Below are positions 18,407 to 27,278 of a stretch of DNA of 64,000 nucleotides, in pieces (the first letter of the stretch is position 1; the number at the start of each line of letters is the position of its first letter). This stretch comes from Syntrophobacter sp963666995 (lineage in GTDB: Bacteria; Desulfobacterota; Syntrophobacteria; Syntrophobacterales; Syntrophobacteraceae), in the NCBI GenBank assembly GCA_963666995.1, contig OY762941.1, positions 2,232,001-2,296,000 on the forward strand. Reading direction: 5' to 3'. The position numbers and the translations under genes are program-made. The notes beneath the pieces are model-generated. The model made no database searches. It was not told where the DNA came from and saw nothing but the letters and a program-made list of their open reading frames with translations.

Positions 18407-19255
18407 TCAGTGCCTTCGCTTTGAAATCCAAAGCCGGAGTATTCCCTTGTTCGGCGAAAACAGGAAAACCAGCACAAATATGAGGGTGGCTATCAACACC
18501 ACGGCCGCACCGGAGGCCACATTCACGTAGAAGCTGAGATAGAGGCCGGAGATGGTCGATACCGCTCCAATTGCCGCGGAAATGACCATCATGCTCGACA
18601 GCCGTTTGCTCAGCAGTTGCGCGGCGGCTCCCGGAGTCACGAGCATCGCGGTTACCAGTCCAACCCCGACCGTTTGAAGAGACACAACGATGGTCAGCGC
18701 AATGAGAATCAGCATGAGCGTTCGCAGAAGCTCCACGGGCAAGCGAAGGGTGGCGGCGAGCAGCGGATCGAAGGAGATTACAAGGAACTCTTTGTAGAGG
18801 ATCAGAATCGTTATCAGAACCACCAGTCCAATGCCGGACGTCAACCACAGGTCGAAGGCACTTACACCCAGCACGCTCCCGAAGAGGATATGCGTGAGGT
18901 CCACGGCGTACGCCTTGACCGTACTGATCAGGGCGATGCCGAGGGCCAGTGCCGCGGCAAAGAGAATGCCGATGGCGGTGTCCTCTTTAACGGTCCCCTG
19001 GCGGGAGAAGAACGCGATGGCCAGTGCCACGATGACGGATGCCGCAAGCGCCCCGAACAGGAGATTGCCTTTGAGGAGATAGGCGACGGCCACCCCCGGG
19101 AGAATGGAGTGGGCCATTGCGTCACCCAGAAAGGCCATGGAACGCAAGACGACATAGCAGCCGACAACCGAGCACAGCACGCCGACTACAAGTGAAGCCA
19201 GAATGCCCCGCTGCATAAAACCGTAGGCCAATGGGTCCGTCAGCCACTCGATCAT
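18407..19255 (-). CDS. Metal ABC transporter permease, ZnuB/MntB family
   Basis: The 282-residue ABC-3 family permease has about eight membrane helices. The family landmarks are GCYVVLRSMAFLGDAMAHSILPGVAVAYLL near residues 33-61 and ALTIVVSLQTVGVGLVTAMLVTPGAAAQLL further on, the latter forming the ATPase-coupling region. It carries divalent metal across the inner membrane with the ATPase and binding protein encoded directly upstream. The gap to the ATPase gene is 20 bases. Confidence 0.95.
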   Translation of the reverse strand: MIEWLTDPLAYGFMQRGILASLVVGVLCSVVGCYVVLRSMAFLGDAMAHSILPGVAVAYLLKGNLLFGALAASVIVALAIAFFSRQGTVKEDTAIGILFAAALALGIALISTVKAYAVDLTHILFGSVLGVSAFDLWLTSGIGLVVLITILILYKEFLVISFDPLLAATLRLPVELLRTLMLILIALTIVVSLQTVGVGLVTAMLVTPGAAAQLLSKRLSSMMVISAAIGAVSTISGLYLSFYVNVASGAAVVLIATLIFVLVFLFSPNKGILRLWISKRRH

Positions 19256-19275
19256 GATTCCACTCCGATGTGCCG

Positions 19276-20076
19276 CTATGACTTGTGGGTTGCCTTGTCC
19301 ACAACGACCGCGCCGTTCAGGAACAGCAACTGTCCGCCGAACGCCTCGGTGAGCATCTGAGACTGCAGGGCATCAGCCGGAGGACCGCAGGCAATGAGGC
19401 GGCGATTGAGCAGGAGCACTTCGTCAAAGCGCGTTGCCGCAAGGTTCAGGTCGTGAGTGGAGACCAGCACCGTTACCTGTTGCTCCCGCAACCGGTCGAA
19501 GAGGTCAAGCGTTGTCTCCTGGGTGGAAATGTCCACTCCGGTAAAAGGCTCGTCCATCAACACAATATGAGGTTCCTGCACGAGAGCGCGTGCCAGAAAA
19601 GCCCGCTGCTGCTGCCCGCCCGAAAGGCTGCCGATCGGCTGGTCGGCCAGGTCGGATATATTGAGTTTCTCCAGGACGCCCGCGACAGCCGCCCGGTCGT
19701 CTTTCCCCGGGCGGCTCAGCCAGCCCAGGCGCGCGTAGCGTCCCATCATCACGACGTCGGTTACGGTCACGGGAAAACTCCACTCGACTTCTTCCCGTTG
19801 CGGAATATAGGCAACGCAGTCCAGATGGTGGCCGGGCGGCAGCCCGTGAATCAGTATGCTCCCCCTCCTCAGGGGAAGCAGCCCCAGGAGCGCCTTGAAC
19901 AATGTGGACTTGCCCGCGCCGTTCGGGCCTATCACGGCGACCCGGGTCCCAACCGACACGCAGAACGTCACATCCTGCAATGCCGGCTTTTCGCCGTAAA
20001 AAATCGTGGCGTTATCCACAACCAGGTGGGCCGGCTCCTCGACGCGGCCGTCCGACTTGCAGTACTTCACCGCCAT
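19276..20076 (-). CDS. Metal ABC transporter ATP-binding protein, ZnuC/MntA-type
   Basis: The 266-residue ATPase has Walker A GPNGAGKS (50-57), Q-loop IPQREEVEW (about 91-99), signature LSGGQQQR (151-158), Walker B IVLMDE (171-176) and H-loop STHDLN. The Q-loop context PQREEVEWSFPVTVTDVV is typical of Zn/Mn transporters. The mature protein energises the neighbouring permease. It lies 27 bases after the binding-protein stop. Confidence 0.95.
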   Translation of the reverse strand: MAVKYCKSDGRVEEPAHLVVDNATIFYGEKPALQDVTFCVSVGTRVAVIGPNGAGKSTLFKALLGLLPLRRGSILIHGLPPGHHLDCVAYIPQREEVEWSFPVTVTDVVMMGRYARLGWLSRPGKDDRAAVAGVLEKLNISDLADQPIGSLSGGQQQRAFLARALVQEPHIVLMDEPFTGVDISTQETTLDLFDRLREQQVTVLVSTHDLNLAATRFDEVLLLNRRLIACGPPADALQSQMLTEAFGGQLLFLNGAVVVDKATHKS

Positions 20077-20103
20077 GAATGCGCTCTCGATTCTTTCCCG
20101 ACC

Positions 20104-21444
20104 CTATTTGAGCCCGTTGACGATTGCCAGGGTGTCATATTTCATCATTTCGATGTAATTCGGTGCAGGGCCTTTCGGGCCTGTGGTCGAGTGGGTGTAG
20201 AGTTCCGTCACCACCTTGATTCCCGTCTCTTGTGCCACCTGTTTTGCCAGTTGAGGATTGGCCCCCGTTTCGAGAAAGATGGCCCGCGCTCCGGTTGCCT
20301 TGATCCTGTCCACCAGGCGTGCCAACTGTTTTGCCGATGGCGACGCACCCGTACTGACGCTGGGGACGATCGTGCCGGCGATCTTAAACCCATAGCGGTC
20401 GGCAAAATACCCGAGACTCTCGTGGTTGGTCACGAGGAGCCGATGATCCGAGGGAATCCGGCTGACCTGATCGGCAATCCAGCGGTCCAGATCCCTTAGC
20501 TGAGCAATATACCTTTCCGCATTGGCCGTATAGATCTTTTCTCCTTCGGGGTCTGCCTCGCTCAGTGCACGCTGTATGTTTTGCACGTACTCTATAACAT
20601 TATCGGGGTTCAGCCAGAAGTGCGGATCGCCTTCGTGGCGATGGTGCCCACCCAGGGGGCCGATCAGGAAGGAAGCCCTTTCCGTCTTGAAGCCCGAGAG
20701 GGCGATGACGTACTCTCCGTCTTTCTCGAGTTCGGCGATATGGCCCTGGACCAGCCGGCCGCAGTTGAGGGGCACCGTTCTTTCCATGTGCAGTGGGGAA
20801 GAATCTGTGGCTTTGAAAATCTGCAATTGCCCATCGCTTCCCGCAATCTGAAAATCCCCCTTCTCATCGGTTACATATTTGAGGTATCCGCCATAGCCGC
20901 CGTCCGCCTGTTTTGTAAGCAAGACGTCAAACGATCCGCTTTCTTCGGGGACCTCCACGGCAGAACCTGCATCCCGGCCTGCCTGCAGGGGTCGAGCGCC
21001 TGCCTTGTCCGTCCCGCCGCACATCGCATCGGCAAAATCGGCATCGCTCATCTCCGCCACCTCACCTTCCCGCATTGTGCGGCTGCTGAGCCCTGCCGAC
21101 GCCTCGACGATTTTGTGCACACCGCCGGCATTCTGCAGGAGTTTGTTCAGAAACTCCTCGAAGCCGGCTCCATTGATTATCACCAGGTTGCTGTCGACCA
21201 CTTTAGCCACGTCCTTCGGGGTTGGTTCGTAGCTGTGCGGGTCCGCGCCGACAGGCAGAAGGGAGGTGACTTCGATTCGATTGCCTGCGATATTCTGCGC
21301 CATGTCGGCCAAAAAGGTTTCAACCGCAATCACCCTGGGCAGGGCCCCGACCGGCTGCTGTGCGGATGCATGGGCCATGTGACCGCCTGCCGGCATCAGC
21401 GAGATTGCCAGAACTGCAAGTGAAATGCGTAAGGTATTCTTCAT
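20104..21444 (-). CDS. Metal ABC transporter substrate-binding protein (ZnuA family) with an inserted domain
   Basis: The 446-residue periplasmic protein has a signal peptide ending AHA-SA (about residue 27). Cluster A-I landmarks are GADPHSYEPTPKD (H70), DPHFWLNPDNV (H275), VTNHESLGYFADRYG (H341) and IFLETGANPQLA (E392). Where family members usually have Asp (YTDSL), this one has H418 (LYTHSTTGP), so the metal site may be unusual. Residues about 127-265, normally a short His-rich loop, hold an inserted beta-rich region ending GGHHRHEG. The ATG at 21444 gives a normal signal peptide. An upstream frame of 124 more codons lies in the leader and is not needed. First gene of the five-gene metal operon. 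Confidence 0.93.
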   Translation of the reverse strand: MKNTLRISLAVLAISLMPAGGHMAHASAQQPVGALPRVIAVETFLADMAQNIAGNRIEVTSLLPVGADPHSYEPTPKDVAKVVDSNLVIINGAGFEEFLNKLLQNAGGVHKIVEASAGLSSRTMREGEVAEMSDADFADAMCGGTDKAGARPLQAGRDAGSAVEVPEESGSFDVLLTKQADGGYGGYLKYVTDEKGDFQIAGSDGQLQIFKATDSSPLHMERTVPLNCGRLVQGHIAELEKDGEYVIALSGFKTERASFLIGPLGGHHRHEGDPHFWLNPDNVIEYVQNIQRALSEADPEGEKIYTANAERYIAQLRDLDRWIADQVSRIPSDHRLLVTNHESLGYFADRYGFKIAGTIVPSVSTGASPSAKQLARLVDRIKATGARAIFLETGANPQLAKQVAQETGIKVVTELYTHSTTGPKGPAPNYIEMMKYDTLAIVNGLK

Positions 21445-21689
21445 CGGCGTTATCTCCTTGACTATCGGAAGTTTTGTTTCAAACGGGGAGACTTCTCCCG
21501 GATTTTCCCGATTCCCGAACCGGCGGTAAAACGTAAAACATGTCGCAAAACAGCCCTTGGGCCTTCGGGGAGAAGCCCGGCGATGATCCAGGCTGTGCAG
21601 TGCAGAGCACGCCGGGAAAATCGACATCTGTCGGGCCGACGGGCAAATCGTCGTTGGTTCCAACGGCCGATGGGCCACAGGGCACGAGG

Positions 21690-21719
21690 AGTATACAAAA
21701 AAATGCAACTGAGTTGCAA
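21690..21719 (-). promoter_or_regulatory. Promoter overlapped by a Fur/Zur-type 7-1-7 palindrome
   Basis: The palindrome TGCAACT-G-AGTTGCA (21704-21718) is perfect over seven bases each side. On the minus strand, TTGCAA at its edge sits 18 bases from TATACT (21690-21695), giving a -35/-10 pair whose spacer contains the palindrome. The 7-1-7 form is that of Fur-family operators, so metal-dependent repression of the operon starting at 21444 is likely. Transcription would start near 21683, leaving a leader of about 240 bases. Confidence 0.6.
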
Positions 21720-22274
21720 GTCGATATCCCTCTTGTCCGCAATAGGATTGCCGGGCGGGGCGAATCGATCGCGTTTCGGCCTCCGTCCTCCTTGATCGGA
21801 ATAGGTAAAAATACACGCTATTTTAATATGTTGCCGTTTATCTCGTTTGCATAATGTGAGGTTTGTGATAGCTTTATTGCCTCCGGCCGGAAGAAGAGGC
21901 ATTGGGGTGGGGTGACCTGGGCGAGAACGGATGCGGCCGCTGATGTTTATTGCCGGCTGGACATAATCCTAGTGGTCTACTGGAAAATGAGTTTACCGGT
22001 TGGAGTAATGAAAGTCAGAGATCTTCTGCGGGTTTTGGAAATGATCACCGGGGAACGATGTGTACCGGATACTGCAATCTTGTCGGCTGAGAAAACCGGT
22101 TTGTCCTTTACACGACCGATATCGAACAGATCCGCCAAAGGGTCGCACGGGCCGATATGACGGACTTTTTCGCCCGGCGGGCGCGGTAAAACAGCCCGTT
22201 GTTCCAGCCCCCCGGGAGTGGGGAACCACCACGGGCGACCTTTGAAGAATCACTCAGCACTGGAGTTGTTGGCT
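21720..22274. other. Gene-free stretch upstream of the first radical-SAM paralogue
   Basis: No convincing gene. A frame at 21912-22160 contains a plausible helix (KVRDLLRVLEMITG) but has no good ribosome-binding site and no recognised family. AT-rich DNA around 21805-21860 probably holds promoters. Confidence 0.35.
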
Positions 22275-23477
22275 ATGTCCAGTTACAAGCTTTATTTGCG
22301 TCTTTTCCGCAGGCTTATGGCGAATCCCCGTTACCTTTACTACACGTTGCGGCGGGATGCGCAGTGGAATATCGCCAAGCGTCTGGCGAAAGGGGATATT
22401 CCGGTCAACGGCACTTTCTATCCGGTCAAGCTGGATCTTCGGCTGTTGTATCAATGCAACCTGAGGTGCCGAATGTGTGCCCAGTGGGGTGATACCGGAA
22501 CGTATTTCGATTTTGACAATTCGAGGCAGCGCAAGAAGCTGGAGCTTGACGTCATCGAAAGCGTCGTACGGGAACTGGCGCCGAAGGGGCTATGGTACGT
22601 CGATATGGAGGGGGGGGAAACCTTTCTCTATCCCGAAATCATAGAGCTGTTCAGGATGCTCAAATCCTACAAGCTTTTGGTGAAACCGGTAACCAACGGC
22701 ACGCTTCTCAAAAAGTATGCTCGGGATATCGTTGACTCGGGTATCGACTCGGTAAACACTTCCCTCGATGGCGACCGTGAGGCGCACAACCTGGTGCGGC
22801 AGGCGGACTGGGCATACGATCGCACCATGGAAGGGATAAAGGCGCTTTTTGAGGAGAGAACACGCGCTGGACGGCAACAGCCGTTGATCAAGGTCTCCTT
22901 CACAATGAGCCGGCACAACAAGGCCGTTTCTCTCCTTAAACTGGTTGAAGATTTATCCGGCAAGGGCCTGATCGACGTTCTGGCGATTAAATCCAGTCCG
23001 ATTTGGGTCCCGGCTGAAAAGGGGCGGCAATACAACGATCTGGTAAAGAAGTACTTCGGCGCTGAAGACATTAAGAGTTGGAAGGGATTTCTGGAAGACT
23101 ACAGCGACTTTGGCGATGAAGCAAAGCAGATTGTGGCCGCAGTCCGTGAAGTAAAGAAGAAGAGTCTGGATTTCTTCGTGGATCGTTTGCCGACGATTCC
23201 GTTCGATGACATCCCCAGACTCTATACGGACTACGATTGGAATCTTGGCAGAACCCATTGTGCGATTCCTTATGTGGAGCCGACAATTGAAAGTGACGGC
23301 AATGTTTATCCGTGCAATATTTTCACGGACGAACAGCTCTCAATGGGCAACGTGTACGAAACGCCGTTTCTCGATATTTGGTTTGGCAAACGATATCAAG
23401 AGTTCCGGCGCATGCTCGCTGAGCAGGGGGGGTTGTTGCCTATCTGTAACCGCTGTTGCCAACTTGTGGAAGACTAG
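22275..23477 (+). CDS. Radical SAM/SPASM-like protein, paralogue 1
   Basis: The 400-residue protein has the radical-SAM cluster motif C61-x3-C65-x2-C68 (LLYQCNLRCRMCAQWG), the SAM-binding element DMEGGETFLYPE and the strand VKPVTNGTLL. A C-terminal Cys set, THCAIPYVEPTIESDG...YPCN and ICNRCCQ, looks like a SPASM/twitch auxiliary cluster domain. Such enzymes modify peptides or small molecules. The ATG at 22275 follows GGAG. It converges on a close paralogue, the end points being 61 bases apart. No precursor peptide gene is evident. Confidence 0.9.
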   Translation: MSSYKLYLRLFRRLMANPRYLYYTLRRDAQWNIAKRLAKGDIPVNGTFYPVKLDLRLLYQCNLRCRMCAQWGDTGTYFDFDNSRQRKKLELDVIESVVRELAPKGLWYVDMEGGETFLYPEIIELFRMLKSYKLLVKPVTNGTLLKKYARDIVDSGIDSVNTSLDGDREAHNLVRQADWAYDRTMEGIKALFEERTRAGRQQPLIKVSFTMSRHNKAVSLLKLVEDLSGKGLIDVLAIKSSPIWVPAEKGRQYNDLVKKYFGAEDIKSWKGFLEDYSDFGDEAKQIVAAVREVKKKSLDFFVDRLPTIPFDDIPRLYTDYDWNLGRTHCAIPYVEPTIESDGNVYPCNIFTDEQLSMGNVYETPFLDIWFGKRYQEFRRMLAEQGGLLPICNRCCQLVED

Positions 23478-23538
23478 CAGCGATTGTGAAGGCATTCCTG
23501 TTTCCGGAGAGTTGAATACCTCTCGACCGTCCGCTGCA

Positions 23539-24756
23539 TCAATATTCCGTGAGCTGGCAACAGCGGTTACAGATGGGGAGCAGGCCGCCCTCGTCAATCA
23601 ACATCTTCCGGAAGGTCGTGAACCTTTCCCCTTCCCAGATATCGAGGAACGGGGTTTCATTCACGTTTCCCATGGACAGTGCGGCATCGGTAAAGAGATT
23701 GCAGGGGTATACATTGCCGTCAGCGTCTATTGTCGGCTCGCTGAACGGGACAGTACACGGGTTGCGGCCTAAATCCCAGGCATAATCGGAATAGAGCCTT
23801 GGGAGTTCCTGGAGCGGGATGTGAGGAAGCAGTTCCAGGAAAAAGTCCAGGGGCGCCCGTTTGAGTTCCTCGGCAACCTCCACAATCCTTGCGCCTTCTT
23901 CAACGAAGTCCGAATAATCATCCCTGAAGCCGCCCGGGGACGTGATCCCTTCATTCAAACCAAAGTAGCGGCTTATCAATGCAAGGTATTCATGCTCGGC
24001 CTGTCGTGGAACGAATATGGGCGTCAACTTCACTTCCAGAACATCGGCAAGGGCCTTGCCCCGAAGGCCTTCACACAAGTTTCTAAGAGCGAGAGCCCCG
24101 TTGTGCCTGCTCATCGTGTAGGCAACCTGTACGAGGGGAGTGTATCGCCCGAGCCGTTTCTTCATTTCCGAAAGAGCGCGAAGGCCGCCAATCGTTCTGT
24201 CGTAAGCCCATCGCTGCCCCCGGATGCGATTGTGTGTTTCTCTGTCCCCATCCAGGGAGACCGTTACGGATCTTACTCCCGACCTGATGATTCCTTCGGA
24301 GTGCTTTTCAAGGAGGGTCCCGTTGGTGGCGAATTTTACGTAAATATTCAGCCGCTGCAGCTTGAGGAGGAGTTCTTCAAAATGGGGGTAAAGCAGGGTT
24401 TCCCCCCCCTCCATATCGACCAGCCGCAAACCCTTCGGCTTTAATTCATTCAATACGCCGGCAATGACATCCTGACCGAGCACCTTCGCCTGTTTGGAAC
24501 TGCCATAGGTATGGTACGAGCCCGATTCTCCCCACTGCCCGCACATCTTGCATCGGAGATTGCATTTGTAAAGGAGCCGGAGATTCAACCTCGTCGGAAA
24601 ATACGATCCGTTTTCGGGCAACCGGCCCTTCTCTATGATCTTCCGGAGCCTGGCAGCCTCGTTTCGATGGAACAGGTAGAGGAAGTATCCAAGATTCGAT
24701 CTGAAATTGCCCCATAGTCTCCAGTATAACTCGATCCGCGTTCTGGAAAAACGCAC
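23539..24756 (-). CDS. Radical SAM/SPASM-like protein, paralogue 2
   Basis: The 405-residue protein is clearly homologous to its convergent neighbour along its whole length. It has C65-x3-C69-x2-C72 (LLYKCNLRCKMCGQWG), DMEGGETLLYP, FATNGTLLEKH, SVTVSLDGDRETHNRIRG, AYTMSRHNG, and the C-terminal set NPCTVPFSEPTIDADG, YPCN and ICNRCC. The paralogues share about half their residues by eye, and the last 20 coding bases around ICNRCCQ are identical. A UPF0104-type flippase gene ends 14 bases upstream on the same strand, so they are likely co-transcribed, which hints at lipid or glycolipid modification. Confidence 0.9.
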   Translation of the reverse strand: MRFSRTRIELYWRLWGNFRSNLGYFLYLFHRNEAARLRKIIEKGRLPENGSYFPTRLNLRLLYKCNLRCKMCGQWGESGSYHTYGSSKQAKVLGQDVIAGVLNELKPKGLRLVDMEGGETLLYPHFEELLLKLQRLNIYVKFATNGTLLEKHSEGIIRSGVRSVTVSLDGDRETHNRIRGQRWAYDRTIGGLRALSEMKKRLGRYTPLVQVAYTMSRHNGALALRNLCEGLRGKALADVLEVKLTPIFVPRQAEHEYLALISRYFGLNEGITSPGGFRDDYSDFVEEGARIVEVAEELKRAPLDFFLELLPHIPLQELPRLYSDYAWDLGRNPCTVPFSEPTIDADGNVYPCNLFTDAALSMGNVNETPFLDIWEGERFTTFRKMLIDEGGLLPICNRCCQLTEY

Positions 24757-24770
24757 CTTTTTCCTCGATT

Positions 24771-25832
24771 CTATTCCCTTCCTCGGGGATTCGGAAAGGA
24801 GAATGAAGCGGTTTGAGGCGACCCCGCAGCAACCGCCTTGGCCCTGCGCTCTTCATACAACAAGCTCGCATAGCACAGCAAACCGAATCCGGCCCAGAAT
24901 ATCAGCTCAAGTCGGAGTGCGATTCCAAACGCAAGCCCCATGACCGAGCCATATCCCACCGCATTGAATGCAATCACCCGGGTGGCCTCTTGAATTCCTA
25001 TGCCCATTGGAATGGCAAAGGTGAGAAGATCGAACCAGGTTCCCAAAAACCAGATACCCGCAGCGAGCAGGATCGAAGGATGGTCGGAGAGGAGCAGGAG
25101 GAACAACCATGTCTGCACCGTACCGAACGAAAGCCCCACTATGTGCCACAGAATGGCGTAGCCCAAGTCTCTGGGATGTTCCCTGTAGAACTGCTCAAGG
25201 GCATTGTCCACATCGGTTATATGACGTTCCGCGGTCTGGAGGAGTTTTCCTCCAATCCTTCGAGCGACAATCCATCGAATCAAAACTCCCAACTTTCCGT
25301 ATTTTTGAACCAGGAGGAATCCCAATACCCCGAGAGCCAGGATGGAACTGCCGGCGAGCAGGGCGGGCCAGACTCCGGCCGGAAGCTCGACCCCCCACAA
25401 TGTAAAGACGGAGCCCAGGGATACCAGAAGGAGCTGGGCCAGCACATAGGCCAGCTTGCCGACCATGACCCCGGTAATCGCTTCGGCTGACTTGTGATCC
25501 GATGAAAGGAGCACCCCTTTGGCCACTTCGCCACCCAGAGCGGCGGGCGTAACATGGTTGATCGCCGCCCCCGCCATGCGAATCCGGAATATCCGGAAGA
25601 AAGGCAGCGATCGGTGGGGTTCGCTGAGGCAATGCCGCCAGCCAAGCGTATGGAAAATATCGGCCACTCCTTCAATGAGCACCAGCGGCACCAATCCCCA
25701 ACCCAGGGTCCTGAACTCGGACAGAAGATCGCTCAGGCCGATCTGCCACACCAGCAGGACGAGGAGACCCACACACAAAATCACGCACAACGTATGAACT
25801 TTTTTCATGCTGATGCTATGCCGGCTTCCCAT
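24771..25832 (-). CDS. UPF0104/AglD-like integral membrane protein (LPG synthase TM family)
   Basis: The 353-residue protein has about eight membrane helices. Signature elements of the lysylphosphatidylglycerol synthase TM/UPF0104 family are FRIFRIRMAGAAINHVTPAALGGEVAKGVLL (about 75-107) and FAIPMGIGIQEATRVIAFNAVG near the C-terminal third. Relatives flip or hand over lipids, or help glycolipid synthesis. The product could move a lipid modified by the adjacent radical-SAM protein, but this is inference. The start could also be the ATG eight codons later (25808). Confidence 0.85.
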   Translation of the reverse strand: MGSRHSISMKKVHTLCVILCVGLLVLLVWQIGLSDLLSEFRTLGWGLVPLVLIEGVADIFHTLGWRHCLSEPHRSLPFFRIFRIRMAGAAINHVTPAALGGEVAKGVLLSSDHKSAEAITGVMVGKLAYVLAQLLLVSLGSVFTLWGVELPAGVWPALLAGSSILALGVLGFLLVQKYGKLGVLIRWIVARRIGGKLLQTAERHITDVDNALEQFYREHPRDLGYAILWHIVGLSFGTVQTWLFLLLLSDHPSILLAAGIWFLGTWFDLLTFAIPMGIGIQEATRVIAFNAVGYGSVMGLAFGIALRLELIFWAGFGLLCYASLLYEERRAKAVAAGSPQTASFSFPNPRGRE

Positions 25833-25943
25833 AAGGGGACTCTTCTGCGCAGAGAGTCCCGCATGCCACGGTGAACGGGAATAGTCTCACCTCGATGAAT
25901 GCTTACAATTCAAAGAATTGCGCCACGTTGATGCAATACCAAC

Positions 25944-26270
25944 TTACCCAGCATACATCACGGCAGCCATAAGAACAAGTTCGTCAACGCTCAGGGACTC
26001 ATTTCCCCTGAGAACCTTTGTCCGGATGTTGCCGGTTCTTTCGAGAACATAGAGATTATCGCCTTTGACCGTGTAGGCGAGAGGATTATGAAAATCGTCA
26101 GTTATGTTGAGAAGGGTGAAACGGGACTCCTGTCCATCCCCCCGGCCCGCCGGCAGGAAGATAAGTGCCCCGGCTCGGCCCGTTTTCTTCCCTTCCTTTC
26201 GGAAGAGGAGAAAGCCGGCGATTTCCGGATAACAGGGAGAATGGAAAGTGGAACATATCCTGTCAAGCAA
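25944..26270 (-). CDS. Possible small hypothetical protein
   Basis: A 108-codon frame ends with a natural-looking segment (SRFTLLNITDDFHNPLAYTV, then NLYVLERTGNIRTKVLRGNESLSVDELVLMAAVMYAG). The N-terminal half is less convincing. There is no strong ribosome-binding site and no recognised family. It lies alone in a 680-base gap between the UPF0104 gene and a plus-strand lipoprotein. It may be a real short gene with a later start, or a remnant. The rest of the gap shows nothing else. Confidence 0.35.
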   Translation of the reverse strand: MLDRICSTFHSPCYPEIAGFLLFRKEGKKTGRAGALIFLPAGRGDGQESRFTLLNITDDFHNPLAYTVKGDNLYVLERTGNIRTKVLRGNESLSVDELVLMAAVMYAG

Positions 26271-26513
26271 TGGGGCGATAGCCGTCGATCATCGCCCGTC
26301 CGGTCAGACGGTATCCGCGGCGGGGGCCGGGGCGGACCCTGAGGGGCCGCCTTGGAGTTGCAGCTTAGCCATGGCGGCGTCACAAATGTTATGATAGACT
26401 AATCTCTTCAGGCGGGTGTGGAGACAGATGGATCCGAAGGGAATCCCGGTCAATAGAGATGAGCCATATGGGGGTTGTGTTGATCCAATGAAGAACCATG
26501 AAGGGAGAAGCCA

Positions 26514-27155
26514 ATGAAGAGTAGGTGGATGAATTTAAGAATTCTGGTCGTTCTGCTTTTTGCAGGTCTCCTGAGCGCATGTGCAACGGGTCCTTATGGT
26601 CCAACCGGCCCTTTCGGGCCGGCGGAGGTGCAGATCCCTCCCCAGCCTCAGATCTCCTTCAATAACATTACGCCCAACGACCAATATTATGCCATGCAGG
26701 TGGACGACAGGACGCCTTTCGGCCTCTTCAGCCTGCCTCAAACGAGGAATGCCCTTTACAGCAAAGGTTATGACGAGGTGAGAAGGCAGAATCAGGCCGA
26801 TTTTACCGTGAACATCGCCTTTACGCCGGCTGTGACGGACAATCCCGACCAGAGAGCGGTTAACACCGTGGGAGGTGCTCTGGCCGGAGCGGCTCTTGGC
26901 GCGGCAATCGGCGCAGCGACGGGGTCTCCCGGAACCGGCGCGGCAATCGGCGCGGCAAGCGGCGGTACTCTCGGTCTGATTGCTCCCGCTTCGAGCGCCC
27001 TGGTGCGCATCGATCTGAACGTCTACGATTACAATACACGTCAGTCTGCGTCAGGGGGCGCAACGCTCGATATAAGCCACATTCCGCCGCATCAGGTGCC
27101 CAACTACATAGACGGGGAGGTCGCACGGATGCTCCAGGCTCTGCCGCCGAGATGA
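26514..27155 (+). CDS. Predicted lipoprotein with Gly/Ala zipper segment
   Basis: The 213-residue protein has a signal peptide and lipobox (LLSACATG, Cys about 23), then a Pro/Gly-rich linker and a DUF4136-like domain (DDRTPFGLFSLPQTRNALYSKGYDEVRRQNQADFTVNIAFTP). A glycine zipper, GALAGAALGAAIGAATGSPG onward, interrupts it, and a C-terminal beta part (RIDLNVYDYNT) completes the fold. The zipper could insert into or pack against the outer membrane. The ATG follows GGGAGAAGCC. It is a single gene. Confidence 0.8.
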   Translation: MKSRWMNLRILVVLLFAGLLSACATGPYGPTGPFGPAEVQIPPQPQISFNNITPNDQYYAMQVDDRTPFGLFSLPQTRNALYSKGYDEVRRQNQADFTVNIAFTPAVTDNPDQRAVNTVGGALAGAALGAAIGAATGSPGTGAAIGAASGGTLGLIAPASSALVRIDLNVYDYNTRQSASGGATLDISHIPPHQVPNYIDGEVARMLQALPPR

Positions 27156-27232
27156 TGCAGGGCGCAGTTCCCGGGCACAGTCGAATGAAATCCGGAGGGC
27201 AAATAGGCTATACTTTCTCCCTGTCGGAAGGA

Positions 27233-27259
27233 AAGCCCGGTCGATCCATCGCCGGGCTT
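27233..27259. terminator. Terminator-like hairpin between convergent genes
   Basis: AAGCCCGG (27233-27240) and CCGGGCTT (27252-27259) form a perfect 8-bp stem with an 11-base loop. It lies between the lipoprotein ending at 27155 and the minus-strand small gene ending at 27279, so it could serve both. T-runs are short on each side. Confidence 0.55.
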
Positions 27260-27278
27260 CTCACCCCTCCCGGGTGGC

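Noticed and set aside
21912..22160. 82-codon frame upstream of radical-SAM paralogue 1 as a precursor peptide
   Set aside because: No Shine-Dalgarno, no leader/core character and no recognised family.
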